A stretch of DNA of 64,000 nucleotides from Epithemia pelagica (GCA_946965045.2 OX337237.1:2418001-2482000), one strand, 5' to 3'. Positions 1 to 12,600 are shown, counted from the first letter of the stretch. A program made the numbers and translations. Notes: generated by a model from the sequence alone, not told the origin.

Positions 1-478
1 TACCGGTTATGGAGGCATTTTCCCCATTCGTAACAAAAGCACATCTACTATGCCTAGGTAGTCAAACCACTGGTAGACGCAGGAGTCAAGTAGAGCTGAA
101 TGGTTGCTTTCAAACAAAATGCGGCCGCAAGACCTTCCAGTTCGCCCAACTTTTTGTTGAGGTTGGATCATGTCTAGATCCACTACCTAGGTTCGATCCA
201 TGTATACAAACATGAATGTTCGAACGACGGAACACGGAATTCCAACTTGGTGAGTTTCTGACATGGCCGCGACAAGAGGGGGCAAGATCCCCCAGAGTGC
301 GGAGGTGTACAATAACATGGGGCGTCATCATTGTCGTCTTCTCAACGTACAGAGCGACACACTCGTAATCCTCATTGCGATTACGACGCCCATTATTCTC
401 ATGCGGTGGACCGTAGGCATGTATTTTTTTCTCTTCACACTGTATCGGACGAGTTTCTGTCGGAAAATTCACCATTCA
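1..478. other. Flanking sequence without a supported gene
   Basis: Only short open frames with no recognisable motif occur here, so I annotate no gene. The interval lies directly downstream of the minus-strand gene that ends at 479 and probably holds its 3' UTR and terminator. Confidence 0.4.
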
Positions 479-2022
479 TTACTTGTGTGGGGATTGTGTA
501 AACAATGGCCAACCTCTCTTGGGACGAAACGTGGAGGAGGAGTAAAGTGGTGATTCCTCTTGGACCCACACGGATTCGTTCCTGGAGGTATGGTCGGTCC
601 AGTTCCACTCAAACAGGACAAGTCGTTCTTCGGACGTGGAGGCATGGAAGGAAATGAGCATGGTTGTCCTCAAATGGTCCTCCTTCTCGTCCATGGTGGT
701 AGCATCAAGGATGACACTTGAAGCCAATCTGGTTTCGTTCGTACCGGCAAGAGGGAGAAGAAGGCGACGTGCCTTACACACTCGTAACGAAGGGTTATGC
801 TGTAATTTGGGGCGTTGCACAAACAATTGAAATGGACTCATGGAATTTTCTTTACATGGCTGGGGAGTGAGAGTTCCAGTGCCATGGTTGGCCGTGAGAC
901 ACATGGTAGGATCGTGGGTGTCGCGGATTCGGATGGGACGAATGTGAGACAACACCCATTCCACTTGTTTGGGCAGGGGGGAACAATACGCTTGCAACAA
1001 GAGTTCTGCCACGAGACATGGTAATTGTGGAACGGGCGAGCGGGCATATTGGACCGCGGGAGAGACAAAGCGTCGGGGAAGACAGACCAAGCGCTTGTGG
1101 GGCAGTGGCCGCAAAATGTTCACCGCCGCGGGAAAGGTGCGATCGTGAAGCTGGACACTGTTTTGAATTTTTCGCTGCAAAATGTGTTCGGACCAGCCTT
1201 GTGCGGAACGAGGTTCTTCTTCTTGACACCAAAAGGGTTCGGCAATGCTTGTCATGTTTATCTTGTCCAACTTTTGTTTGGTAATTGTTTGATTCAGGTT
1301 GGGACCACCCAAACAAAAGATTCCCGGTTCCAGTAGTGGTTTGAGCGAAAAATAGTCATTGGCCACGTGTGCATTGGGCAGATAGGCAATGGTATCGGGT
1401 ATGTAGGAAAAGTACGTGTCATGGAACCAAGCTTCTCGATCACTCTGTTGGAACGTGTCAAAAAAGGTTTTGGAAGGAACCGGCAAAAACCAAAAGAGAT
1501 CGGGACGAACAAAGAAAAAGTTATCGAGCTTGACGCCTTGTGTGGACATGAGGTTTTGAACATGCCGCCAGGCCCAGGCTCGGGCAAACCACATGGAATA
1601 CCGACGGGGATCTCCGAAACGCGCCATTCGAAGGCGACAACTCAGCAAGTCATTGTCCTCTTTCTGCAAGTATTCCTCTTCCAATTGGTCCATGGCCTGC
1701 TGCTCTTGCAGAGACCCAATGTCATAGGCAGGTTCTACCTTGTGGTAGAAAAAGTATGGGTTCTCCTTGTCATCGTCATTGTCAAGAGACCAAACATTTT
1801 AGCTATTGTTGTTGTTCTTGTCCAATTGGTCGAGTGATGCTGTGACCACGACGACGACGAACCCAAACGAGACGACGACGACGACGACCGGGGTGGTGGT
1901 GATTGTGATGGCAATGGCAAGGTGGTGGACCACCACAATTGAATGGCAAGCATCACGACCAACAGAAGAATCAATGGTACCACTGTACGACCCAAGAAAG
2001 GACGTATCGTGCGGTTCCTCAT
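479..2022 (-). CDS. Golgi type II membrane protein, glycosyltransferase-like, with a frame break near 1800
   Basis: The start is set at the ATG at 2022, just before a short basic stretch and one hydrophobic anchor (TVVPLILLLVVMLAIQLWW). A Ser-rich stem follows, the usual layout of a Golgi type II enzyme. That frame runs to about 1735. The luminal part continues in another frame, which is coding-like from about 1798 (ENPYFFYHKVEPAYDIGS) to the stop at 479, with motifs such as FVRPDLFWFLP and SYIPDTIAYLPNAHVANDYF. The R-x-D-L-x-W-x-x-P pattern resembles algal glycosyltransferase-like proteins of unknown specificity; this is weak family evidence. The frames must be joined across about 1740-1850 by a small intron or a frameshift; one simple GT-AG junction I tried leaves a TAA at 1799-1801. 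The gene is divergent from the fucosyltransferase-like gene at 15152. Confidence 0.45.
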
Positions 2023-2617
2023 TGCATCACCTCGTCCTCTTGTGGGTGGTTTGTCGTTGTGGTGGTGAGGGAACGACCCTTGCCGCATTTTCGGGCCCTG
2101 TTTGTGATGGAGAACAATGAGTGGAGAGTGACCCGTGTTTTCTGTTGCTGCTACACTTTCTCTTCTCTTGTGGGTCTGTTGTGAACGCAAAGATCCTCTC
2201 TACTAGTCGACAGATGACAATGACAGATCTCTTTCTCGTCTTCTTGTCTCCCAATTCCCGATTCCCGACATTGAAAATGTTCGTGTGATTGTGACAGGCT
2301 GTGAGTCGTGAGTGAGAGCCGAAGACTCGGCGCGCGTGTCGCGGCCACGCGGGGCACGCTCCTTCTTTGGGCACATGCTGTGGTGAAGTGGGAAGTGGGT
2401 GCCAATGGCAAATGCCAATGCCAGAGACATGGAACCCATGATGGAACTCAAGAATGCTTGTTTCGAGATAGACCAAGAGAGATTAGATCTCCATCACGAC
2501 AAGATAAAAATAAGAACGAGTCCACTGAGATTGGGAAGTGACGACGACTTTGGAAAGTGTTGGTTGGTTTGTTGGATGTCCATTATTATTATTTGGTGAT
2601 TAGGATTTCGTTCTTCC
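2023..2617. promoter_or_regulatory. Left half of a divided divergent promoter region
   Basis: This is the 5' flank of the minus-strand gene starting at 2022 and ends with CTTCC (2613-2617), the target duplication of Copia-1. Without the retrotransposon it would join the 38 bases before the ATG at 15152, giving about 0.6 kb between two divergent genes. I see no clear TATA box or named motif, so the promoter role is inferred from gene layout. Confidence 0.35.
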
Positions 2618-2911
2618 TGTTGGAAATAATGACGAAGACAAAAAAATGATCCACGAGTCCTCAGAGCCACCCGGCGACCAAATTGAGACAATGACGAGAA
2701 CTACTTATCGAAGCAGTCACGAACAATCACGCGAGCGAGAAGGTAAGCGCGTTACGTTCGCTGACGTGGTAAAATACGGGAAACCAAAGACGAGCGAGGC
2801 GAAAAAGACGAGTGCTCATTCTTTGGAGATAATCAAGAAAGTAAAGTAAAATTACGTTTTACATCTACGACGATAGCGACGAAGCTGACGGCATCCTTGC
2901 ATCGTACAACA
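2618..2911 (+). repeat. 5' LTR of Copia-1
   Basis: 294 bp, TG...CA ends, near-identical to 14813-15108. It contains an open frame (about 2646-2849) that in the 3' copy is fused to the end of pol. Confidence 0.92.
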
Positions 2912-2974
2912 TTATCTCCAAAGAAAACACGAAATCCTACAAACCGTCTTTTCAAGCGCATCAACGCAATTTCC

Positions 2975-3718
2975 ATGTCCAGCCCAAACAAACAAGAGAT
3001 CGACGAACTTATCCAAGAACTCGAAGAACTCACAACTCGACAGAGAGAAGTGCTTGCCCGAATCAAGAGCATCCGGGAAGTTCCCATCGTTGAAGCGACA
3101 CGGGTTGCCACTGGGGCAAAGTCCCAGCCCGGAGGGTACGAGACAGGCGACAGTGAAGAAGGCAGCCAGTCGGAAAAGAAGCCGGCGGCCGCGCAGAGAA
3201 GAAACAAGTATCAACGATCATCGCCCACTGCATCCAGTGTGGCCAGTTCAAGCGTGGAAGTCGTTGGAGTCATTCGTCACCAACAATCTCGAGGACAAGA
3301 GTCGGACGGCGATACCACTCTATATTCGGAGAACGAAGGAGCTGAAAGAGAACCAATCACATATACAACAGCGGAACTCTCGGCATTGAAAAGTGGCTGC
3401 ACCTTGTGGACCTCAGCGGTTTCAGGGAAGCGGTACATCATCCACAAGAAAAGGAGGGCTTTCCGAGTGGGAGACATAGTTCGAATTGTCAATCCCGCTT
3501 CGCTCCACGTCGGAGAAGCACCAACCATTCGTGACGGCACCGGTGTTGTTGCCCGAGTCACCGCATATCAACAAATCGTCCACACTGATAGTGGCCAGGA
3601 CGTTCGACGAGGTAAGAACAACATCCGATATCTCTCCGCAGAGAAGGATGAGCAGTTCGAGCGCGTCCAACCCGTCCAGCCAGGACGGCGCCCCCAGTTC
3701 GCCAGGTACCACGCCTGA
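2975..3718 (+). CDS. Copia-1 ORF1: basic protein with N-terminal coiled coil and possible KOW-like C-terminus
   Basis: The first ATG of an open frame that begins at the end of the LTR is at 2975 (247 aa). An N-terminal Glu/Leu-rich helix (DELIQELEELTTRQREVL) suggests a coiled coil. A polar, Ser/Lys-rich middle follows. The C-terminal part (RVGDIVRIVNP, then GTGVVARVT and RRGKNNIRYL) has the look of a small SH3/KOW-like nucleic-acid-binding fold; this fold call is a guess. The last 71 nt overlap the start of gag-pol in a different frame, so the two proteins are translated separately or linked by frameshifting. No database match is claimed. Confidence 0.55.
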   Translation: MSSPNKQEIDELIQELEELTTRQREVLARIKSIREVPIVEATRVATGAKSQPGGYETGDSEEGSQSEKKPAAAQRRNKYQRSSPTASSVASSSVEVVGVIRHQQSRGQESDGDTTLYSENEGAEREPITYTTAELSALKSGCTLWTSAVSGKRYIIHKKRRAFRVGDIVRIVNPASLHVGEAPTIRDGTGVVARVTAYQQIVHTDSGQDVRRGKNNIRYLSAEKDEQFERVQPVQPGRRPQFARYHA

Positions 3719-6700
3719 AGGACGTGGTACTGGTGGTCCAGGCCGAGGAGGAAGAGGCCGTGGACGAGGAAGAGGACGTGGTGGACGCGGAGGTCGTGGA
3801 GGCAGAGGAGGCCACACGAGTAGTAATGCATTCAAGGGCAACACGGAAGGCATGAACGGCCACGTGTTTCAAGTTTTCCATGAATGCAATGACAAGCGAC
3901 AGTTCACCCGAACACTGGAAGCATTAGAGGAACACTTCGCGAAGACGTTCAAGCATGCGGGCGACATGGTGGTCCTTACCCGAGATTTGAAAAATCCGTC
4001 CGTTCAAGAGCCAGCCGATCTCCCGGACGAAGAGACGAGTCGTTTGAAGATTGCAATCTTCGAGAAACAAGTCGCCGCCTATGTTACTCGATGCGAAATA
4101 CTCAAAAGTAATTTGCAAGCAGCCTATGCCATAATTTGGGGGCAGTGCAGCGAGGCTATGAAAGCCAAACTACAAGGATTAGAAAAGTATGACACTTCCC
4201 GACTAGCTTGCGATTGTGCTTGGTTGCTGACCCAAATCAAAGGGATCAGGCACAAATTTGAAGAAAAACGATATGGGTATGCGTCCCTGAACGACGCGTA
4301 CACCAATTTTTACCTCCACCGACAGCAACCCGATGAACCTCTCTCGGATTACCTGCATCAATTCAAGGAAAACATCGATGTCCTTGAACATTATGGAGGC
4401 TCAGTTGGAGTAGACAAAGGATCACAGGATCTCATTGTCAAATATTTGGATCCCGACGTCACTACAACCTCCGAAACGAAGAAACGCATGAGTCGTGATC
4501 GTGCCCTGGCTATCCAGTTCCTGAAGGGAGCGGATAAGAAACGGTTTGGAAATCTTCTCATCGAATTGGAGAACCAATTCACCCGTGGGACGGATCAGTA
4601 CCCCGTCGACGTTACGGCGGCATATGGTATGTTGGTGAGTTATCGCGGACCCCGCCAACCGCAAAATCAGCAACAAGGACAATCTTCAACGAGTAATGGG
4701 CTCCAGTTTGCCCAAGCAACAACCGCTCCCGTCCCTGGCCTCGACGGAATTCTGCATGAAGCCATCATCTGCTTCCATTGCCAGGGTCCTGGTCATTATG
4801 CAAGCCAGTGTCCGCATCGGGCCGATAACAACGAGGCAGCCACTGGGGTTACCATGCTCCAAAGCCATGGTCCCGTCCACAACTTCACCTTTCTGCATTT
4901 TGATTGTTGTTTCTCGCAATCACGCCATGTTGCTATACCCGATTCTTGGGTTTTGTTGGACAGCCAGTCCACAGTGTCCGTCTTCCGAAATGCCACCTTG
5001 CTCCAAAACATCCGCCCTGCCGCTTCCCCCCTCACGGTCTACACCAATGGCGGTTCCCAAATCTCTCGTCTTGTTGGGGACATCCCCAATTTTGGCGAAG
5101 TATGGTTCAACCCACAATCTCTGACCAACATCCTATCCCTTGCTGCTGTCCGTCAGCGGTGCCGTGTCACCATGGACACTGCTGGTGCCTCCGCCATTGC
5201 TGTACAGCGGAAGGATGGTTCCGTAATGCTTTTCAAAGAGAGCCCCATGGGTCTCTATTATTTTGATGTGAACGATCCCACTAACTCTATTAATTCCCCT
5301 TCTGCCCCTTACCTTTTTCTCAATAGTGCGACTGGGTACTCCCCCCGTGAGGTCGAAGGAGCGGATCGTGCCCGTACTCTTTACAGGCAACTCGGTCGAC
5401 CCTCCCAACGCGATTTCCTCGACGCACTGGCAAATAATGTCGTCCAAAACTGTCCCGTCACCCCCGAAGATGCCAAACGCGCCCTCAAAATTTACGGTCC
5501 AGACCCCGCCACCATCAAAGGCAAAACCGTAAAGCGACCGATACCCGCTGCACCACAAGTAGTCCCAACGGATATCCCTACCAAAATCAAGAACGAACAC
5601 CGACGCGTGACGATATGCGCGGACAATTTCTACGTCCAAGGTCACATTTTTTGTCACACTATTTCCAAGCACCTCCATTTCCGCACCGTTGCAGCAATCT
5701 CCAATCGACGCAAAGCAACTCTCGAGAAGGAAATTAAGGACGTCATCAACATGTATCATGCCAGAGGTTTCGAAGTCACGGATCTCCACGCAGATAACGA
5801 ATTTGCACCAATCCAACAGAGAATTCTCCCCGTCCTATCAAACATCGTTGCCGCTGACGACCATGTCGGACAAGTTGAGCGATCCATCAGGACCATCAAG
5901 GAGAGGGTCCGAGCCCTAGTTCACGGCCTACCGTATCGACGCTACCCGTCCCTATTAGTGCGAGAAATCGTGGCGCATGCCGTCCGCACTCTCAACCAAC
6001 TACCAAGCAGAAAGGGCGTGTCCACCACCATGAGCCCACGGAAAATAGTGACGGGCCTACCTGACCCGGATTTCAACAACATGCGCATCGAATTCGGCCA
6101 TTATGCCCAAATATTCGAAGAAAGACGAAGAACGAACACGACCGCCCCGCGAACCATTGGCGCCATTGCACTCAACCCAACTGGCAACACTCAAGGGAGT
6201 TACTACTTCCTATCCTTAGACACGGGTGCTCGCGTCACACGCCAACAGTGGACAGAGCTCCCCATTACACAAGCGGTAATCGACCGTGTCGAAGAATTGG
6301 CTGAACAGCAAGACCAACCACTCATTGATGGTGAGCTGGTTTTTGAATGGGCCCCGAACATCCCCATCATTGACGACAACAATGAGGTACCCAACGACAA
6401 CGATGACCTTTTGAATAACGACGAATCGGACGAAGAACCGGAAGAAGCGGAAGAAGAAACCAACGACGGGAACAGCGACGACTCTGATCCCAACGAAAAC
6501 GATGTCGAGTCAAGCAGTGACGAACCACCGGCATCAGATGAAGATGATGACGACGAGCCACCGATGGTTTCAACAACAGACAATGAAGACAACGACGATG
6601 ATAATGACGACAACGATGATCACGGGGAAATTGAAGAGGAAGAAGGAGCGCACAGTGAAATGGATGAAGATGAAGGAGCGAATGGACCCGACGAAGATGA

Positions 6701-8354
6701 AGGAGCGCATCATACACAAGAGTATCAGGATGAAGATGAAGGAGCGAACGATTATGACGAGCATAGTGATGAAGACGGCGATGGTGAAGCAACCGCCATG
6801 TCCGAGGACGACATGCCCCAACACGAGTACAATTTGAGGAGCGACCGGACACGCTCCTACAGCCACAGACTTGACCACCAAATGGACACCGCGGACGGTA
6901 GCACATCATACATGCATATGCAATTTCTCCAACGTGCAATCCGTCACGCAACAACCAACGTGAACGAACGGAAACCGATCCATTCTTTGGTAGCCCACTT
7001 CATATTCACCCAAATGTCTGCCCAAGCAGGCATCAAGAAACATGGTCAAAAAGCCATAGACGCACTTCTCAAGGAATTCACACAATTAGATAATCAAGAT
7101 ACATTCGATCCCCAGGACGCATCAAAGCTTACGGCACAACAGAAGAAAGCAGCCCTCAGATCAGTCAACGTGATCAAAGAGAAACGCTGTGGCAAGATCA
7201 AGGGACGATCCTGCGCGGACGGACGGTCCCAGCGACCACACTACGATAAAAGTGAGACTGCTTCGCCAGCCCTGTCAACAGACACCCTGATCATGTCACT
7301 GATCATCAACGCGATTGAACGACGGAAAGTCATCACCGCTGACATCGCTGGGGCATACCTTAATGCTTTTATGCGCGATTAGGTGTTAATGAAGCTCACC
7401 GGTGATGTAGTGGACATCTTCTGCCAGATCGACGAGAAATACAAAAAGTTCGTCGTTATGGAAGGAAAGACCAAGGTACTCTACGTACGACTCAACAAAG
7501 CACTGTATGGATGCGTTCAATCTGCATTACTGTGGTACGAGTTGTTCTCCACAACACTGAAAGAGATGGGTTTCGAACTAAACCCGTACGACCCATGCGT
7601 GGCCAACAAAATGATCAACGGACGTCAATGCACTGTAACCTGGTACGTGGACGATCTAAAAGCATTGCACGTGGAAGAGAAGGTAATCGAAGATGTCGTG
7701 GCAGCAATCGAAGAAAAATTCGGGAAGATGTCGGTGTGTAGAGGAAAAGAACACACCTATTTGGGAATGAAGATTACAATCAACGACAACGGCACGGTCA
7801 GCATTATCATGCCACAATACATCGACGAAGCAATCGACATGTTCGGCGAGAATGTCACACAAGGAGCATCAACGCCTGCGAGGAAAGGACTTTTCACAAT
7901 CAAGAAGAATGCACCGATACTCAGCAAAGAAAAGAAGGACAAATTTCACAGTATCGTGGCAAAATTACTCTATCTGTCACAACGTGCCCGTATAGACATC
8001 CAAACGGCCATCGCGTTCCTGTGCACCCGAGTTGCCAAATGCACCGTCGACGATTGGGCCAAATTGAAACGAGTGCTCCAATATCTGTATGCTACCAAAG
8101 AATTGGAATACATTGTTGGAGCAGACGATGTACCCCATCTCAAGACATGGGTCGACGCATCATTCGCCGTACATGACGACATGCGCAGCCACACAGGCGG
8201 TGTAATGTCCCTTGGACGAGGTGCTATCATCGCAAAATCAAGAAAGCAGAAGCTCAACACCAAGAGCTCGACTGAGGTCGAGGTTGTGGGTGCAAGTGAC
8301 TACCTCCCAAACACGATATGGGCCAAACGATTCCTCGAGGCCCAAGGATACGAA
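3648..8354 (+). pseudogene. Copia-1 gag-pol, main part (gag, protease, integrase, RT, start of RNase H)
   Basis: The ATG at 3648 is chosen because it opens the Ser-rich and Gly-Arg-rich gag N-terminus. The frame is open further upstream to 3486, but that stretch overlaps ORF1. Seen in order: RGG-rich tract (residues 20-45), zinc knuckle CFHCQGPGHYASQC (near 374), protease LLDSQST (near 436), integrase acidic residues in CADNF (near 655), HADNEF (near 713) and VERSIR (near 742), a very acidic linker with DEDEGA repeats (nt 6370-6790), and RT motif DIAGAYLNAF at 7342. A TAG at 7380-7382 stops the frame inside RT. The same frame resumes at once with KLTGD, the WYVDDLK active site (near 7641) and YLGMKI. 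The frame is cut by Copia-2 at 8355. Confidence 0.88.
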
Positions 8355-9062
8355 TGGCAGAATTCTCACCAACAACTAGGTGGTGGTGGAATCTACAACT
8401 CATCGACTGATGCTAGTATTTTATGGCATCCGATGACATTTTCGTAAAAGTGAGAAAAGAATGACGGCATGCTCGCAGACCTTTAAATTCGGCCAAGGCA
8501 TGCTCGCAATGCACGTGTTATGAGCGACCGATCGGATATTAATTATGGCCCAACACGTGCGCGCCCAATATTCTCAAGCGCGCGCAATCAATATCCGAGT
8601 ACGCACCTCCACGACTAAGCCCAACGGCTTAAGTAACCGAAGCACGAATCACGATCACGCGAGACCATATCTCTATTCCCACAAATCAAAGAATGCAAAC
8701 AGCAACGCGCCAAGGAAACTACCTATATCATGACAAAGCAAGAGCTGTTGGCATTGGTATATGATATACAAGTGCATATACTTCCAATACACAATATCCA
8801 TGTCTACTCCAACCATACCAGTCCTGTCAGCGCCATGAATATATCAGTCATGCACCCTGACCAGACCTGCACACCCACACACACACCGTAGTCCTAAAGC
8901 TCACAATCATTAACATTACCATATCATCACGTCTTCAGTGTCCTGACTATCCCTACGATAGAACCCTTGGGTTTCCTTTGTTCTCTGACCCGTGGAGAAC
9001 CTTGGTATCAGTTGGTAATCGATTGTGGCTCTTCTAGAGCGTGTATTGATGAATCTCTACTA
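8355..9062 (+). repeat. 5' LTR of Copia-2
   Basis: 708 bp. It contains two direct copies of GGCATGCTCGCA near its start (around 8465-8510) and a TGGTATCAG motif at 9003-9011. That motif looks like an initiator-Met-tRNA primer site but lies inside the repeat, 52-60 bp from its end. Confidence 0.92.
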
Positions 9063-9425
9063 GATTAACAGTCTCACTGCTTATTTCCCTGCAGTTACAA
9101 TTGAAACCTTACTTACCCATCAACACCCGTTACAGATTAAGCTACTCAACCCATCAACAGGGCCAGCCTGGCTAAGGCTAGGGTCACCAACCCTCTCCTA
9201 TTCCAGGACCTCAAGCTGCACCAGGACTCCGTGCAACTACCTTCCCAATACTCATCCAACCAGTGAACCACTTTTGTTGAGGACTACTACGAGTACGACG
9301 AACAAGCCGCCTTCTGTTACTGAATCTCCGGTTCAACTCGATCACCGCAACGAGTCTGGAAGTGACCAAGAATAAGTAACTTTAAGTAGTTTTCACACCA
9401 AACCGGAGACAAAACCAAGTTCCGC

Positions 9426-9549
9426 ACATCCGGGTTACCTTTTGGACATCACAACACACATCCGGGTACTTCATACGTGGCACACACGTGGCACATCCGG
9501 GTTCCGAAGGCACACCACACATCCGGGTTGAGACTTTTACATCCGGGTT
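9426..9549 (+). repeat. Five-copy CACATCCGGGTT repeat in the Copia-2 leader
   Basis: Copies start at 9426, 9458, 9492, 9518 and about 9538, spaced 20 to 34 bp. Most read CACATCCGGGTT; the second ends in GTA and the last begins TAC. They lie in the untranslated leader just before the ORF at 9640, where packaging or translation signals would be expected. The function is unknown. Confidence 0.8.
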
Positions 9550-9639
9550 CTCATCACGAAGCACAAGACATTACTAAAGTTTTCGACTAAGACATTGCAG
9601 GACACATATCAACATATCTCATCACCAAGTCGAGCAATC

Positions 9640-12600
9640 ATGGAACCGACTACATCGACCACACCAGAGTTCCACCCCAATCAAAGTATATCTGATCAAG
9701 AAGTCTTTGATCATATTACTCAGGTGTTGTTCAACTTTTCCAAGAAAAGGGTCGATGTACTCACGAAATGGATGCATCATCACGCTTTTGATGATATACT
9801 CAGTATCATCGAACATATGGCGGATGACCCAGAGAAGAATATGGATAATATGGTCAAGTACAAGTCAGGAAAACAAATGCATGACCTACATATCAACACA
9901 AGCCATCAGATCAAGTTGCTTGCCTACTGGTACCGACAAAAGAGCACCGATATCCAGAGTATCCCTTCCAAGGCAACCTGGATGAACCTGACCAAGACAG
10001 AATTTGATCTATGGAAGATAAACACTGACTTTCGCTCTGGAAGCCCTATCACTGACCCAGTATCACCCATGAAGCCTCCATCCCATTCGACATCACCCAA
10101 ATCGTTTAGTACTACTTCTGCTGCATCGCAGTCCCAACTGGACCTAACCGCATTCAAGAAGGGAACCAAGCGTGACACTATGGCATATGAAACATTCAAG
10201 GATGAACGATACTACGACACGTTCTGGAGGACTTTCAAGACCACAGCAAAAGCCCAAGGTTTATCTCATGTTCTTGACTTCCGATACAAGCCGCCGACAA
10301 ATGATACGTATGCAACAGAACTTTTCCAAGAGCAACAGATCTTCCTATACTCCATCCTTGTGCGCATCATCCAGACTGACCAAGGAAGAGCTTATGTTCG
10401 CGAACATGAGCATGATGAAGATGCACGAGCAGTGTTAGAGAAGCTTCACACATTGCATACAAAGTCAGACTTAGCAAAACGAGAGGTCCTACGATTAACC
10501 AATTACATCTCCAACCTTCGCCTTGATGATACATGGCGTGGATCATCACGTCAATTCTTGCTTCATTTCCAAGACAAACTACGTTTACTCGATAACTTTG
10601 TTGATCTCTCTGATCGCATACCTGATCACACCAGGATGACGTTTCTTATGCAAGCTGTCGAGAAGGTACCTGACCTTCGCAGAGTTAAAATCTTGGACAA
10701 CGTTGTCAACACAAAGTCTGGAGCAAAGTCTTTACGTTATCAATCGTACTTCTCCATTTTGATGGACGCAGCATATGACCATGATCAAGTCACGCAATCT
10801 TCTGCAACTGGTCGTCGTCGTAGTGTCAAGCAACACGAGCAACACGAAACACAACATGATATTGAGGGATCCCTTCAGGAAGACGATGCATATCAGATAA
10901 ACAATACCAACGTCCAAGATGATAACACGGCATCTCCAAAAGCCAGTCTTCCTCGTGACCTATGGTTTAAACTTCCTGAGGATGCTGGCAAGGTGATTGT
11001 TGAGTATAACAAGAACGTGCAAGCTCCTACTCCAAGTCCAAGAAACGTACAGCAACACTCCCTTGACATTGATCCTGAACCTGATCCTGACCCTGGTCAA
11101 GATGTTTTCGACGACCTGGACAACCTCACATATCCGCAGGATGATTCCGATCCAGCCACCCATCTCATCCATCAAGCAATGACGTCAACCGACCTCAATC
11201 ATCCAGCTTCTGATTTGTCTAATGTTCTATCCAATGCCGCATCCAAGACTAGTAAGAAAGTTAGTTTCAAACAGAAAGAGCACAAGCAGAAGATCCACAT
11301 GGCTCAGTACATGTTCTCTCAAAAGTCAACCTATACTGGGAATCAACTCATCGATCATGGTGCCAATGGTGGTTTAGCCGGAGCTGATATGCGTATCCTT
11401 TCCAAGACAGGTCGTAACATCACGACTGTGGGAATCGACAACAATGAGCTTACTGGTCTCCCTATTGTCACTTGTGCTGCCAAATTTGAAACTAATGACG
11501 GGCCAATCGTCGGCATCTTCAACGAATATGCATACTATGGAAAAGGACAGTCTATACATGCGCCTTGCCAATTAGAACATTATGGACTATCTGTGGATGA
11601 ACGTTCTGTCACGGTGGATGGGAAGCAACGCATCACTACTCTTGATGGACGTGCTTTACCTCTCTGTATCAAGGATGGTCTTGCCTATATTCAGTATTTG
11701 GGTGTTCCTTCTGATGACGACATGGACAGATCTGCTAAAGTTGATGGCAAACAATGCATCACTATACTTGGTGGACGTGCTATCCCTCTTCACAGCAAAA
11801 ATGGATTATCATACATCCACTCCCTTGGTATCCCCAGCGATGATGACATGGACACATTACCCCAAATCATCTTCACGTCACCTGACATCTGGGATCCTGG
11901 TGTTTTAGATCATTTGCATCCTGCCTCATTGCCTGACAGTGCTTCTAACTGGCAACAAGTCAACACTGATGGTAGTATGACGCATCACCCATATGACAAT
12001 GACAATTATGGGGAGTACACTGATCGTGATGTCTGTAACCTCACTCACCTTCTGGATTTACCTTACGATCATGGACCTGATACACCTTCCTTCTCCTCAC
12101 CCCTTATTGGAGACTCTTGTTCCAAACTGTACCATCAAGATCACAACATGAGGACTGAGAAGCGTTATCCTACCGTTAAGAAGATGTCTTACGTCATCAT
12201 AAACGTTTCTGGTCATCTTCCTCTTCGGATCCTCAATGGTCGCCCACCCGATTTTTCCCAACCCCTTTTCTTCCTTCTCTGCGACAAGGTCTTCTCCTGT
12301 ACCGAATCTTATGCACCCTATCTTTGTCCGGATGCCTCTTCAGGGGAGGAGTCACTTCCAAATAAACCCAATGACAAGCAAGCTGACACCGTTTTCATTT
12401 GTAGCAAAGGTGAAGATCCATCCGCACAAATGCCTACAATCAAGAACTGCGACAAAATTTTTGGACAAGCGTTTCCTTACAAACCAGCAGAGGGAAATGG
12501 GGAGCAACAACAAGCATGTATAATCCAACATGTCAATTTAGAACAAGACGCTTTCAAGCAAGAAGCATGTATCAAGAAGTATATTTTCTGCAAACACAAT

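Noticed and set aside
9-215. Short open frames at the left edge
   Set aside because: No motif, no conserved composition, and overlapping frames on both strands. They are expected by chance.
9426-9549. CRISPR-like array
   Set aside because: The repeats are only 12 bp with 8-22-bp uneven spacers, in the leader of a eukaryotic LTR element and without cas genes.
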